Origin: DTSX01 sp964633465
Lineage (GTDB): Bacteria > Pseudomonadota > Gammaproteobacteria > Steroidobacterales > UBA11654
Direction of reading: 5' to 3'
Length of the DNA: 64,000 bases
NCBI GenBank assembly: GCA_964633465.1
Contig: CAZWGB010000001.1
Span: forward strand, 1-64,000
The notes beneath the pieces are model-generated. The model saw nothing but the letters and a program-made list of their open reading frames with translations. It did not search any database and was not told where the DNA came from. The position numbers and the translations under genes were made by a program. Below, in pieces: positions 10,272-18,900 of the stretch (its first letter is position 1; every line of letters starts with the position of its first letter).

Positions 10272-11312
10272 ATGAAATTAGGAATGGGATTAGGTTATTC
10301 ACCAGCCAAGCTAACAATACCTGTGGAAGATATTTTGGAGGCAGAAAAACTAGGATTTGATTCAGTTTGGTCTGCAGAGTCCTATGGTTCTGATGCCGTT
10401 TCTGTCGCGGCTTATGTTTTGGCCTTAACCAGTAAGATCAACGTAGGAACTGCTATTATGCAAATGCAGGCAAGAACTCCTACCATGACTGCTATGACTG
10501 CTTTATCGCTGAATGCACTTTCTGGAGGTCGGTTTTTGCTCGGGCTTGGACCCTCAGGACCTCAAGTGGTGGAGGGTTGGTATGGAGAACCCTACGGCCG
10601 ACCGCTTACAAGAACAAAAGAGTACATCTCAATTGTCAGGAAAATAGTTGCCAGAGAAGAAGCTTTAACTCATCAAGGCTTTCATTACCAAATTCCATAC
10701 ACGGGTGAAGGTTCAAGCGGTCTTGGGAAGCCATTGAAGAGCATCCTTCATAGCACCAGTGATTTAAAAATATACACGGCATCAATCACCCCTGCAGGCT
10801 TGAGATGTGCCGGTGAAGTTTCTGATGGTGTTTTCCCTATTTGGATGAACCCTGAGAAATTTAATCTGATCGGCGAGCATGTTGAAGAAGGATTCGCAAA
10901 AACAGGACAAAACAAAGGTTACGAGCATTTTGATGTTGCCCCTTTTGTGCCGGTCGCAATGGGAGACAATGTTGATTTTTGTATCCAGATGATGAAACCA
11001 ATGATGGCGCTCTACATCGGTGGTATGGGCGCTAAATCCAAGAATTTTTATAATGACTATGCCAAAAGATTAGGATATGAAGAAGCTGCTGAAACCATTC
11101 AAGATCTTTATTTGGAAGGAAAGAAGGAAGAAGCTGCTATGGCTGTTCCAAATGAATTGGTTGATGAGTGTGCCTTAATTGGCCCAGCTGAGAGAATTAA
11201 AGAACACCTGCAGCCATGGAAAGAATTAGATAAATCAGGAAAAATTGGCACCTTGGTTTTGGGCAATGCATCAAAAAAAGCTCAAAGAGTAATTGCAGAA
11301 GAAGTATTGTAG
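10272..11312 (+). CDS. LLM-class oxidoreductase, probably F420-dependent
   Basis: A 346-residue luciferase-like monooxygenase-fold protein (TIM barrel). The N-terminus MKLGMGLGYS and the GFDSVWSAESYG strand-loop are typical of the class, as are the GRFLLGLGPSGPQVVEGW segment and the late GPAERIKEHL stretch. Members bind FMN or F420; the MKLG(M)GLGY-SGPQVVEGW(Y)G subgroup contains actinobacterial F420-dependent enzymes. The F420 biosynthesis cluster 2 kb away supports F420 as cofactor, but the substrate is unknown. It is followed 11 bases later by a small membrane protein gene with an AGAGGAG ribosome site, so the two are likely co-transcribed. Confidence 0.75.
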   Translation: MKLGMGLGYSPAKLTIPVEDILEAEKLGFDSVWSAESYGSDAVSVAAYVLALTSKINVGTAIMQMQARTPTMTAMTALSLNALSGGRFLLGLGPSGPQVVEGWYGEPYGRPLTRTKEYISIVRKIVAREEALTHQGFHYQIPYTGEGSSGLGKPLKSILHSTSDLKIYTASITPAGLRCAGEVSDGVFPIWMNPEKFNLIGEHVEEGFAKTGQNKGYEHFDVAPFVPVAMGDNVDFCIQMMKPMMALYIGGMGAKSKNFYNDYAKRLGYEEAAETIQDLYLEGKKEEAAMAVPNELVDECALIGPAERIKEHLQPWKELDKSGKIGTLVLGNASKKAQRVIAEEVL

Positions 11313-11323
11313 AGGAGTAAACA

Positions 11324-11716
11324 ATGAACTATAAATCTGTGTTTCGTTTTTTAATTATTGTACCGATATTGTTCATTTTCGTTGCTGTTGGGCTCGATTT
11401 TGCTTACCCCTTTCCAGAATCTGTGAGTAGTTATTACGGCGATCTTGCCGCATTTGGCTTCAGTTGGAAATATAATGCCATGTTATTTTGTACCCTCGCT
11501 GCTTTTGCCGCAGATCTGTGTCTTTGTTTCTTTGTCAAGAACTCTCGCGAGATCTGGTTGATGCTGATGGCGATTTTTTTCATATTCTCGGCATCCATGC
11601 CAGAGCTGACGATCATGTCACCATTGTCAATTGTTCTGATACAAGTGGCTTGGTTAATGGCAGGGATTAAGATATCAATGGCCTATCTGTCTCCTCCAAT
11701 CAGAGATCTGTTTTAA
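11324..11716 (+). CDS. Small four-helix integral membrane protein of unknown function
   Basis: 130 residues with about four hydrophobic stretches: roughly residues 8-27, 45-70, 77-97 and 100-121. The first could be a signal anchor. An AGGAG ribosome site lies 8 bases before the ATG. I do not recognise a family. It follows the LLM oxidoreductase closely and ends just before a strong terminator hairpin, so the two genes form a short operon. The codon usage and frame are consistent with a real gene. Confidence 0.65.
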   Translation: MNYKSVFRFLIIVPILFIFVAVGLDFAYPFPESVSSYYGDLAAFGFSWKYNAMLFCTLAAFAADLCLCFFVKNSREIWLMLMAIFFIFSASMPELTIMSPLSIVLIQVAWLMAGIKISMAYLSPPIRDLF

Positions 11717-11734
11717 TCGGCATTCAATATATTA

Positions 11735-11762
11735 AAAAAAGGGGGCTGTTTGCCCCCTTTTC
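11735..11762. terminator. Bidirectional rho-independent terminator
   Basis: GGGGGC at 11741-11746 pairs with GCCCCC at 11752-11757 around a TGTTT loop. It is flanked by an A-run at 11734-11740 and TTTT at 11758-11761, so it works on both strands. It sits between the convergent membrane-protein gene and the Hsp20 gene; the T-run read from the Hsp20 side is the longer one. Confidence 0.9.
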
Positions 11763-11767
11763 ATTGC

Positions 11768-12217
11768 TTATCCCAACAACTTCTTTTTTGAAGTGAGTGA
11801 TATTTTTTTGGGTCTTTGGTGATCAGGAATAACGCTCTCCATGCCAATGTATAACATTCCATTGGATAGAGCTGCACCCTTGACAACCATGTCGTCAGAC
11901 AAGACAAACTTTCTGATAAAGCTTCTTGCTGCTAGACCTTGATGGACCAAACCTTCAGAGGCTTCTTGTGGGCTATTGCCGCTGATGGTTAGATTCTCTC
12001 CTGCGACCTCAACGTCAATATCTTTTTCGTCGAAACCAGCTACTGCCAGCTCAATGGTATATTGATCGTCAGAGACCTTACGGATATTGTAAGGTGGATA
12101 ATTGGTGCTTTGAGATTTCGAATTTGCCAGAATCGACAAGGTATCAAATGTCCTGTCAAAGCCAACGGCAAATGGTGAGATATCTCTCCAAACCGAGTCA
12201 AATATTGTATTAACCAT
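11768..12217 (-). CDS. ibpA: Small heat shock protein, Hsp20/IbpA family
   Basis: A 149-residue holdase chaperone with an alpha-crystallin domain at about residues 40-130; it binds unfolding proteins in the cytoplasm and aggregates. The N-terminus with FDRTFDTL and the central YNIRKVSDDQYTIELAVAGF resemble E. coli IbpA/IbpB, and the domain contains the AARSFIRKFVL strand. The IbpA-like C-terminal I-x-I/V anchor is only weakly visible (KKISL). Heat control is supported by a sigma-32-like promoter and a ROSE-like hairpin upstream (listed separately). A strong terminator follows. Confidence 0.9.
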   Translation of the reverse strand: MVNTIFDSVWRDISPFAVGFDRTFDTLSILANSKSQSTNYPPYNIRKVSDDQYTIELAVAGFDEKDIDVEVAGENLTISGNSPQEASEGLVHQGLAARSFIRKFVLSDDMVVKGAALSNGMLYIGMESVIPDHQRPKKISLTSKKKLLG

Positions 12218-12224
12218 AATCTTC

Positions 12225-12239
12225 TCCTTTATTAAGCAA
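12225..12239 (-). promoter_or_regulatory. ROSE-like RNA thermometer hairpin over the ibpA ribosome binding site
   Basis: On the minus-strand transcript, UUGCU (12239-12235) is followed by a six-base loop and then AGGA (12228-12225), the Shine-Dalgarno core of the Hsp20 gene. UUGCU can pair with AGGA leaving a bulged G, the hallmark of ROSE thermometers found before hsp20/ibpA genes. A second stem, GTAGAT with ATCTAC at 12256-12278, lies upstream in the leader, as in multi-hairpin ROSE elements. Assignment is by motif only. Confidence 0.6.
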
Positions 12240-12287
12240 GTTAATTATTAATTCAGTAGATCCATTGTTGGCATCTACCATTGATAT

Positions 12288-12313
12288 ATATGGGTCCTTT
12301 TGTGGACTTCAAG
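12288..12313 (-). promoter_or_regulatory. Sigma-32-type heat shock promoter for ibpA
   Basis: On the minus strand CTTGAA (12313-12308) is separated by 13 bases from CCCATAT (12294-12288), closely matching the RpoH consensus CTTGAAA / CCCATNT with allowed spacing. Expected transcription starts about 60 bases before the Hsp20 ATG, which leaves room for the ROSE-like leader. Confidence 0.75.
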
Positions 12314-12344
12314 TGAGCAGATAAGAATATTGCAATGACTGGAT

Positions 12345-13244
12345 TTAGAAGTAGAATTTTCTCCAGAGTCTAATGCCAAAAGTTAAAGAGAGCATCCAAA
12401 GTATAAATTCAATCCAATTAGGATTGCTGTTGTAGCCAAAAAAGCCTTTAAGAAATACACCAATTCTGCCTTTATCATGCATCACATGCGTATATTTATT
12501 TTTGCCACCAAGGTTGTATGTGTAGTAAGTGGAGTTTTCACTTTCAGTGAGTTCTGATATAGGTTCCAGTATGTTCCAAACCCTTGCAATGTCTTGTTTT
12601 TCTTTCAATCCCACCCATTCTAAGTGATCGCCTTTAACTATAAATTCTTCTGCTTCATGGGTGCCATAGGCTACCATTCCTGATGCAAAAATGACCAATA
12701 ACAGGGTAGTGGCTTGGAAAAATGAGCGAAGATTAATACGCCTGCCTTGAATCACAACAAAATAACCGATCAGGATCGCAGCAAACATTCCAGTAAAAAA
12801 CCCAATGTAGGAAAATGTTTGTAATATTGAAAAGCTGCCCATTAAGAAAATAGCAGTCTCAAATCCTTCACGTAAAATTGCAAAAAAAACTACCAAAAAG
12901 ACTCCGATACCTGAAGTCGCAATGGCCTTTTTGGTCTGACCTTCAAGCTCAACACGATCGCTGACATGCTTGGAGAGCCAAAAAATAACATACCAAAGCA
13001 GTCCAGCAGTTAGGAACATGAACACTGATTCAAACAATGCTTGTATGGAGGCATTGCCAATTGATTGTTTGATGCCATTTAATAGAATTCCAAGAATGCC
13101 ACTGGCAATTAAAGCAAAAAAAACTCCCAGCCAGAGTTGTTTAATTTCACGGTCAAGGTTATTTTTTTCCAGAAGGGTATAGATAATGCCTACAATGAGA
13201 CAGGCTTCAAGACTCTCACGAAAAACAATTATAAATTCATTCAT
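12345..13244 (-). CDS. FTR1-family high-affinity iron permease
   Basis: A 299-residue membrane protein with about seven hydrophobic helices. The two iron-handling R-E-x-x-E motifs are present: RESLE at residues 9-13 in the first helix and REGFE at 125-129. It imports iron together with an oxidase or with EfeO/EfeB in other bacteria; no such partner is encoded next to it here. Residues about 195-260 form a periplasmic loop with HEAEEF. A Fur-like box lies about 100 bases upstream, so iron repression is likely. EfeU is the best-known relative. Confidence 0.88.
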   Translation of the reverse strand: MNEFIIVFRESLEACLIVGIIYTLLEKNNLDREIKQLWLGVFFALIASGILGILLNGIKQSIGNASIQALFESVFMFLTAGLLWYVIFWLSKHVSDRVELEGQTKKAIATSGIGVFLVVFFAILREGFETAIFLMGSFSILQTFSYIGFFTGMFAAILIGYFVVIQGRRINLRSFFQATTLLLVIFASGMVAYGTHEAEEFIVKGDHLEWVGLKEKQDIARVWNILEPISELTESENSTYYTYNLGGKNKYTHVMHDKGRIGVFLKGFFGYNSNPNWIEFILWMLSLTFGIRLWRKFYF

Positions 13245-13337
13245 GCTTGCTAACCTTATCTTCGTTTAAAAATAGGCAGGAAATACCTTAAGAGACAAGC
13301 TTATGGTAATTTTTTACTGTTATTAATAGTGTAGGTT

Positions 13338-13366
13338 ATTAATAATCATTATCATTTGCAAATGAT
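13338..13366. promoter_or_regulatory. Fur-like box upstream of the FTR1 permease
   Basis: The sequence consists of adjacent NATWAT-like hexamers: AATAAT at 13341-13346, CATTAT at 13347-13352 and CATTTG at 13353-13358, the last opening a perfect 12-base palindrome (CATTTGCAAATG, 13353-13364). This fits an overlapping Fur operator. It lies in the gap between the end of cofGH and the permease start, so it should control the permease. Confidence 0.65.
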
Positions 13367-13385
13367 TTTTCCTGTCCTAGGATGC

Positions 13386-15779
13386 TTAATTCGTAGGGTA
13401 GGCGCTGTCTAAAAGTGTTTGTAATTTTTGAGAAATATCTACTCTGGGTTGGTAGTTTGGAATTGTTGGTTCAATCGTGTTGTATAGAGTGTCCCTAAGT
13501 CTTGGAGTTCTTTGAGAATTTTTTATAAAGGATTCCATTTTTTCAGGAGTAAATTCCTGGCCATGGATACTTCCTGCAGCTTTTGATATTGACTCATTCA
13601 TCAACGTTCCACCCATATCGTTGACACCCGCATTGAGACAGGCTTCAGCACCAGCTTGTCCCAGTTTGACCCAACTCGCTTGAATATTGGTGATCAACGG
13701 ATTCAGGCTTAATCTTGCGATTGCATGCATCAACAGAACTTCTCTGAAAGTAGGTCCTGGACGAGCATGGCCACGTTTGTACATGGGCGACTCCATGCTG
13801 ACGAAGGGCAAGGGTATGAATTCTGTAATGCCTCCCGTACGGTTTTGCAGATTCCTTAATTTTAGAAGATGGGTAGCCCAATCAGATATATTTTCTTGAT
13901 GACCAAACATAATGGTCGAAGTGGTATTAATGCCAATTTCGTGAGCCGTTGCAATGACTTCCAACCACCTTTCACTGTTGATTTTATCAGGACAAATTCT
14001 ATCTCTGACTCGATCATCTAAAATTTCTGCTGCAGTCCCTGGCATCGTTTTCAAGCCTGCTTCTTTCAATTTCAGTAAGAAATCCTTAATGGAACTCCCC
14101 AAAGTCATGGCCCCATGATGAATTTCTAAAGGCGAGAATGCGTGGATATGCATTTCAGGTACTTTTGCTTTGATTGTCCTGCAAATATCCAGGTAAGTAT
14201 TGCCATCAAAATGGGGATGAATACCACCCTGAAGACAGACTTCAGTGCCACCTCTTTGCCAGGCTTCCATCGTTCGGTCTGCAATTTCATCATAAGAAAT
14301 CAGATAAGGTTTACCTCTCAAATTTTCCTTAGTTTTACCTTTGGAGAAAGCACAGAAGTGACAGGTATATTTGCAGATATTGGTGTAGTTAATGTTTCGT
14401 GTGATGACGTAACTGACAACATCGCCGTTGATTTTTTGTCTCAGAGCGTTGGCATGGTTAAGTATGTAATGCAAACGGTTTCCTCTTGATTTGAAGAGTT
14501 CAATGACCTCACTGTGGTCCAGTGATTGTCCTTTGAGTGCTTTTTTAACGGCAACAACGATGGAGGAATTCGGTTGCAAATGATTGCTATTCATCCAGTT
14601 TTGTGGACGACCTGTATCTGGAATTTGCAGCGATTCTCCACATCGCCACAGGTTGTGTCTAGCGAATCCTTCAGAGTCTGAAAGTTCATGAATGGAACGT
14701 TTTAAGCCTAGGTCAAACCAATTTTTTCCTGCGGTGATGTATTCAGGATATATAGTCAATCGTTCTTGAAGTTGTTTGCCTGCATTATTTGTTGCCTTTT
14801 TCAAAAGTTCCAATTCTGGCCAGGGGGATTCGGGATTCACATGGTCTTGGGTAACCGGTGAAACGCCACCCCAATCATTAATTCCTGCCGCAATCAGTTC
14901 TGGCAGAACTTTCATGTTGAGATTGGGTGGACACTGAATATTCATGTCTGGTCCAAAAACAATTCTAGCCATTGCAAGAGTCCACAACAATTCCTCTATT
15001 TCGGGCGCTGGAAAATTCCTCATTTTTGTATCAGGTTTGGGAATGAAATTCTGAACAATAATTTCCTGAATGTGATCGAATTCAAGGTGGATCTCTTTAA
15101 TTGCCAGGAGACTTTCAATACGCTCCCTTCTGGTCTCCCCAATGCCAATGAGAATACCCGTAGTTAAAGGCACTGAAGCTTTACCAGCGGCTCGAATGGT
15201 ATTCAGTCTAAGAGCTGGCTCTTTGTCAGGAGAGCCAAAGTGTGGCTGACTTTTTCCACACAACCTGTTAGAGGAGGATTCCAGCATGATCCCCATTGAA
15301 GGCGCCACCTCTCTGAGTTGGAGCATTTGTTCAATGGTCATGGTTCCAGGGTTTAAATGGGGCAGAAGACCGGTTTCTTCCAACACCAGTTTTGCCATGG
15401 CTTGCAGATAATCCAAGGTTGTTTTGTAACCCAAAAACTGGAGATCTTTTTTTGCTATTTTATATCGTAGTTCAGGTTTTTCACCAAGTGTGAACAAAGC
15501 TTCTTTGCATTGCTTTGCTTTTCCCTCTTGGGCAATTTTCAGAATTTCTTCGGGCCTGAGATAAGGATTGTTTAACTTTCTAGGCACTTTTGCAAAAGTG
15601 CAATAATGACAAACATCCCGGCAAAGCATGGTTAACGGTATGAAGACTTTTTTCGAAAAAGTGATAACTTTTTTGCTTTCGTCTCTGAGTAAGGATGCCT
15701 GTTGCAAAAGTTGCTCGGGTCTGAGGGAATGGCTCAAGTCCAGATATTCATTGATTTGTCTTGGAGCTTGTTTAAGCAT
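13386..15779 (-). CDS. cofGH: FO synthase, CofG-CofH fusion (FbiC-type)
   Basis: A 797-residue double radical-SAM enzyme that makes the deazaflavin chromophore FO from tyrosine and 5-amino-6-ribitylaminouracil. The N-terminal CofG half has CxxxCxxC cysteines C53, C57 and C60; the CofH half has C469, C473 and C476 in CKYTCHFC. The halves are in the CofG-CofH order of actinobacterial FbiC (about 850 aa), whereas archaea usually carry separate genes. It is the last gene of the F420 block, 49 bases downstream of cofC. Both cluster motifs are intact, so the protein should be active. Confidence 0.95.
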   Translation of the reverse strand: MLKQAPRQINEYLDLSHSLRPEQLLQQASLLRDESKKVITFSKKVFIPLTMLCRDVCHYCTFAKVPRKLNNPYLRPEEILKIAQEGKAKQCKEALFTLGEKPELRYKIAKKDLQFLGYKTTLDYLQAMAKLVLEETGLLPHLNPGTMTIEQMLQLREVAPSMGIMLESSSNRLCGKSQPHFGSPDKEPALRLNTIRAAGKASVPLTTGILIGIGETRRERIESLLAIKEIHLEFDHIQEIIVQNFIPKPDTKMRNFPAPEIEELLWTLAMARIVFGPDMNIQCPPNLNMKVLPELIAAGINDWGGVSPVTQDHVNPESPWPELELLKKATNNAGKQLQERLTIYPEYITAGKNWFDLGLKRSIHELSDSEGFARHNLWRCGESLQIPDTGRPQNWMNSNHLQPNSSIVVAVKKALKGQSLDHSEVIELFKSRGNRLHYILNHANALRQKINGDVVSYVITRNINYTNICKYTCHFCAFSKGKTKENLRGKPYLISYDEIADRTMEAWQRGGTEVCLQGGIHPHFDGNTYLDICRTIKAKVPEMHIHAFSPLEIHHGAMTLGSSIKDFLLKLKEAGLKTMPGTAAEILDDRVRDRICPDKINSERWLEVIATAHEIGINTTSTIMFGHQENISDWATHLLKLRNLQNRTGGITEFIPLPFVSMESPMYKRGHARPGPTFREVLLMHAIARLSLNPLITNIQASWVKLGQAGAEACLNAGVNDMGGTLMNESISKAAGSIHGQEFTPEKMESFIKNSQRTPRLRDTLYNTIEPTIPNYQPRVDISQKLQTLLDSAYPTN

Positions 15780-15828
15780 GTACTAGTTATAACCTCAAAT
15801 TTGTTTCATCTCAACGACAAATTTCCAA

Positions 15829-16455
15829 TTACAAATTGTGTCTTTGTATAAAGTTCAAAAATTGAGTATTTATAGAGCTCTTTTTGAATTCCTGAAGATC
15901 ATTCCACGTATCAACATCAAGACTCAGGTTCTTGATTTCTATAATTTTTGTGTTGATCTTTTGTGCCTTAGCTGCTGCAAGGTGTTTATCAAAACTATTG
16001 ACACCAAATTGGAATTCCAAAATTGCTGGAAGGTCGAGAATCAGTGCATTAGTCCCATTTTCTTTGTGTGCTTTAACAATGGATAAACCACCTTGGTGCT
16101 CGGCTATGAACTTTGCTATATCTGTTTCTTGTACAAATGGTAGGTCAACAGATAAGTAGAGCATCTGCTGGATTCCCTGATTTTGAATCCATTTTGCGGC
16201 ATGGGTTATCTTTGCTTTTAGCTTCTTTATTTCGGGGTCTTTGAGAATGGTTATTTTTTGATTATCAAATGACTTTAACCATTCTTTTTCGTTGCTTAAA
16301 ACAACTATTTTTTCAATGCTCCGAATAGAGCAAAGCGCTTCAAGAACCTGAGTGGCTAATATTTGTGTCAGTTCTCTGCGTCGATCACTATCAAGGTGTT
16401 TTGATAGTCTTGAGAATGATTCAGAAAAATCATTGATTGGGATCAAAGCCCACAT
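15829..16455 (-). CDS. cofC: Phospholactate/phosphoenolpyruvate/phosphoglycerate guanylyltransferase CofC
   Basis: A 208-residue nucleotidyltransferase (GT-A fold, MobA-like) that activates a three-carbon phosphoacid with GTP for F420 assembly. The metal-site region SVDLPF has D104, and the family motif NGTNAL is at 133-138, followed by FGVNSFDKHLAAAK. The N-terminus is shorter and less glycine-rich than usual, but the first strand WALIPIND and the SRL helix start are in place. Depending on lineage CofC uses 2-phospholactate, PEP or 3-phosphoglycerate; the substrate cannot be read from the sequence. Its ATG overlaps the cofD stop by one base (TGATG). Confidence 0.87.
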   Translation of the reverse strand: MWALIPINDFSESFSRLSKHLDSDRRRELTQILATQVLEALCSIRSIEKIVVLSNEKEWLKSFDNQKITILKDPEIKKLKAKITHAAKWIQNQGIQQMLYLSVDLPFVQETDIAKFIAEHQGGLSIVKAHKENGTNALILDLPAILEFQFGVNSFDKHLAAAKAQKINTKIIEIKNLSLDVDTWNDLQEFKKSSINTQFLNFIQRHNL

Positions 16456-17429
16456 CAGATAAGGCCTTTTTTAGTGTTGAATTTTTGACTAAATACGATC
16501 AGATCTTGGGCTAGTTGAATTTTATCTGCATCGGTTTTCATTATCGTATTGGTTACTTCAACTTCGATACCCATGGACTGAATTTCAGAAGCCATAGTTT
16601 TGTCTCTTTCGTCAATAATCAGACCATCTATCAACGGTTGATAATGTTGAGCTACACTGGCAACAGTTACTGGTATACCCATTTCATTCATGATCTTTGC
16701 AGCAGGTCCTCTCAGTGCTTTTCCCGCAACGATTGGCGAAACAGCAATCACAGGTGCAGCAGATGATTGAATGTATGATTTGATTTCCTTGATTGATAGG
16801 ATCGGGTCAATGCTTAAATATGGATTTGAAGGACAAAAAATTATGGCAGCATACTCATTGTTTTCTATCGCAGACATAAGTTCGGGTGAGATGGTAGCTT
16901 TGGCACTGCCTTTGAATGAAATTTTTCTGATACTAGGCTTGGATTGATGTTTAACAAAATATTCCTGGAACGGCAAACAACCGATGTCCGATTCAATGAC
17001 GGTTAGAACTGGATCATCACTCATAGGTAAGATACGGCTTTTTAAACCAAATTGTTGGGCAATGCTTTGAGTAATTTCGGTAAGTCTTAAGCCTTTTCCC
17101 CTTAGTTCATTGCGGTAAAAATGCAATGCCAGATCTTTATCACCAATCTGGAACCAATTCTCTAAACCCAATTCACCTAAAGCAGAGTGCGTCTTCCAGG
17201 TTTCGTCGGCTCTCCCCCATCCCTTTCCAGGATCGTTGACTCCAGCAAGGGTGTATATCAAAGTGTCTGAATCTGGGGAGATATACAAGCCAAGGTGTGT
17301 AAAGTCATCGCCTGTGTTGGCGATGATAGTCAGGGTATCCTGTGCTGCAATCTGATCCAGACCCCAGCTCAGTTTCGCTCCACCAACACCACCGCTTAGG
17401 GCAAGAATGTTATCCCCGTTCATAGTCAA
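16455..17429 (-). CDS. cofD: 2-phospho-L-lactate transferase CofD
   Basis: A 324-residue enzyme that joins the activated three-carbon phosphoacid to FO, giving F420-0 or its dehydro or glycero form. GGVGGAKL is at residues 13-20, followed by IIANTGDDFTHLGLYISPDSDT and the GWGRADETW motif, all characteristic of CofD/FbiA. Length is normal (about 310-330). It overlaps cofE by 4 bases (ATGA) upstream and cofC by one base downstream, so the three are translationally coupled. Confidence 0.95.
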   Translation of the reverse strand: MTMNGDNILALSGGVGGAKLSWGLDQIAAQDTLTIIANTGDDFTHLGLYISPDSDTLIYTLAGVNDPGKGWGRADETWKTHSALGELGLENWFQIGDKDLALHFYRNELRGKGLRLTEITQSIAQQFGLKSRILPMSDDPVLTVIESDIGCLPFQEYFVKHQSKPSIRKISFKGSAKATISPELMSAIENNEYAAIIFCPSNPYLSIDPILSIKEIKSYIQSSAAPVIAVSPIVAGKALRGPAAKIMNEMGIPVTVASVAQHYQPLIDGLIIDERDKTMASEIQSMGIEVEVTNTIMKTDADKIQLAQDLIVFSQKFNTKKGLI

Positions 17430-18211
17430 CGAAACAAATCTTCTTTCTTTGGGCGAATAAGGTCTTGGATAGAGTCTTCGGCAGAATCTATATCTAATCC
17501 TTGAATCAATACCACAGGAGTTGCTTCATTAGTTTCACCCATCACCAAAGAGGCAGCTGCAGCAAGCTGATCTGCCCAAGCAATGCATGTAACTTGCAAC
17601 TCTCGTTCAAATAAATCTTTGGCTTTGAATCTTAAGTCCATTAGTGCTTTTACTCCAGCAGAACCAATGGCATGTCCTATTGTTCCCAATCGCCAAGCTC
17701 GCCCGATGCTGTCCGTGATAATAATACCAACGTCAATACCAGTTTTTTCTTTAATTTGATCCTTAATTCTCATAGCAGATTTATCGGGATTGAGTGGCAG
17801 CAATAAGGCTACTTCATCCTTTTGTTTTGATTCAATGTTGGAGCGATCCACGCCAGCATTGGCTAAGACATGACCCAAACGATGTTCGACAATGATCACG
17901 CCATCACTTATTCGAATAACCTCATTGGATTCTTGAAGAATCAATTCAACCAATCTTGGGTCTTTATTTGCTTGATGCGCTATATCCAATGCATCTTGGG
18001 ACGGATCAACGTCGGATAAACTGACTAGGCGTCCTTCTGCTTTAGAAACAATTTTTTGGGCAACAGCAACCACATCATTAGTTTCAATAACAATGTTATT
18101 GTCAGCCAAGCCAGATAAGATTAATTCTCCAAGATCATCATTCTTTTCAATCAATGGCAAGCCGGTAAGAGCAGTTAAGGATATCGAAGGTGGTTGTGAC
18201 TTGAAATGCAT
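17426..18211 (-). CDS. cofE: Coenzyme F420:L-glutamate ligase CofE
   Basis: A 261-residue GTP-dependent ligase that adds glutamates to F420-0. Family stretches include DVVAVAQKIVSKAEGR near residue 45-60, the DGVIIVEHRLGHVLANAGVD segment and ITDSIGRAWRLGTIGHAIG. It has the length of archaeal CofE; the C-terminal nitroreductase-like FMN domain found in actinobacterial FbiB (about 450 aa), which reduces dehydro-F420-0 there, is absent. A short tail is therefore possible, but tail length cannot be predicted. The frame overlaps cofD by 4 bases. Confidence 0.94.
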   Translation of the reverse strand: MHFKSQPPSISLTALTGLPLIEKNDDLGELILSGLADNNIVIETNDVVAVAQKIVSKAEGRLVSLSDVDPSQDALDIAHQANKDPRLVELILQESNEVIRISDGVIIVEHRLGHVLANAGVDRSNIESKQKDEVALLLPLNPDKSAMRIKDQIKEKTGIDVGIIITDSIGRAWRLGTIGHAIGSAGVKALMDLRFKAKDLFERELQVTCIAWADQLAAAASLVMGETNEATPVVLIQGLDIDSAEDSIQDLIRPKKEDLFR

Positions 18212-18243
18212 GGCAATCAGGGTGTGTCCAGAAAGAGCCTATA

Positions 18244-18900
18244 TCAGTGAGATGTGATTTTGATGCCAGAAGATTTACGTTTGTACTTCTTATTAATCGA
18301 AATAAGAATCGATGTTAGTGCTTCTGCGGCAGCAGAATTTTCCAGCGGACCAACGTGCCAAGAACGTAAACCTAATTCTCCCACAAGTTCAGTGACAAGA
18401 TTAAGTGCTGCTTCGTTGTTTCCAGAGATCAAAACTTCAGCATCAATTCTGTCATCAGAATTTAACAAATGCGATCCAATATTCTGCAGTGCAGCTATGA
18501 CGGTAACATCATCTCCCAGGATATTTTGTGCTTCAACAGCCACTGATCCAGTCTTTGGCAGGGAAACCTTTGTAACTTCTTTTTGGAGAGGCACGGTTGT
18601 ATCGACAAGTATTTTACCTTGCAAGTATTCTTTTACAATTTTCAGAATTGTTTCGTGACTGCTGTAGGGCACTGTGAGTACCGCAAGGTCACACAGTTTT
18701 GCAGCTTCTGCCAATTCAAATCCATTTATGGTTTCCAAATCCAATTCTTCTCGCATCGAGCGAGCAAAACTTGTTGCTTTTTCTTTGGACCGTGAGCCTA
18801 TGATGATTCTATAGCCTTTCTGTGCCCATTTTTTTGCAAGAGCTGAGCCCAGATCTCCAGTTCCACCTAAAATTGCAATTGTTAGATCCCTGCTAGGCAT
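18244..18900 (-). CDS. npdG: F420H2:NADP oxidoreductase (NADPH-dependent F420 reductase)
   Basis: A 218-residue Rossmann-fold enzyme that transfers hydride between NADPH and F420, supplying F420H2 for dependent reductases. The N-terminus [17 protein letters not shown] and the GSRSKEKA loop, which suits NADP phosphate binding, match the Fno/NpdG family. The frame is open back to 18936, but the ATG at 18900 is preferred: it forms an 8-base overlap with the ilvD stop and gives the family N-terminus. It lies 32 bases upstream of cofE. An NADP-dependent F420 reductase beside all F420 biosynthesis genes makes the function firm. Confidence 0.88.
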   Translation of the reverse strand: MPSRDLTIAILGGTGDLGSALAKKWAQKGYRIIIGSRSKEKATSFARSMREELDLETINGFELAEAAKLCDLAVLTVPYSSHETILKIVKEYLQGKILVDTTVPLQKEVTKVSLPKTGSVAVEAQNILGDDVTVIAALQNIGSHLLNSDDRIDAEVLISGNNEAALNLVTELVGELGLRSWHVGPLENSAAAEALTSILISINKKYKRKSSGIKITSH

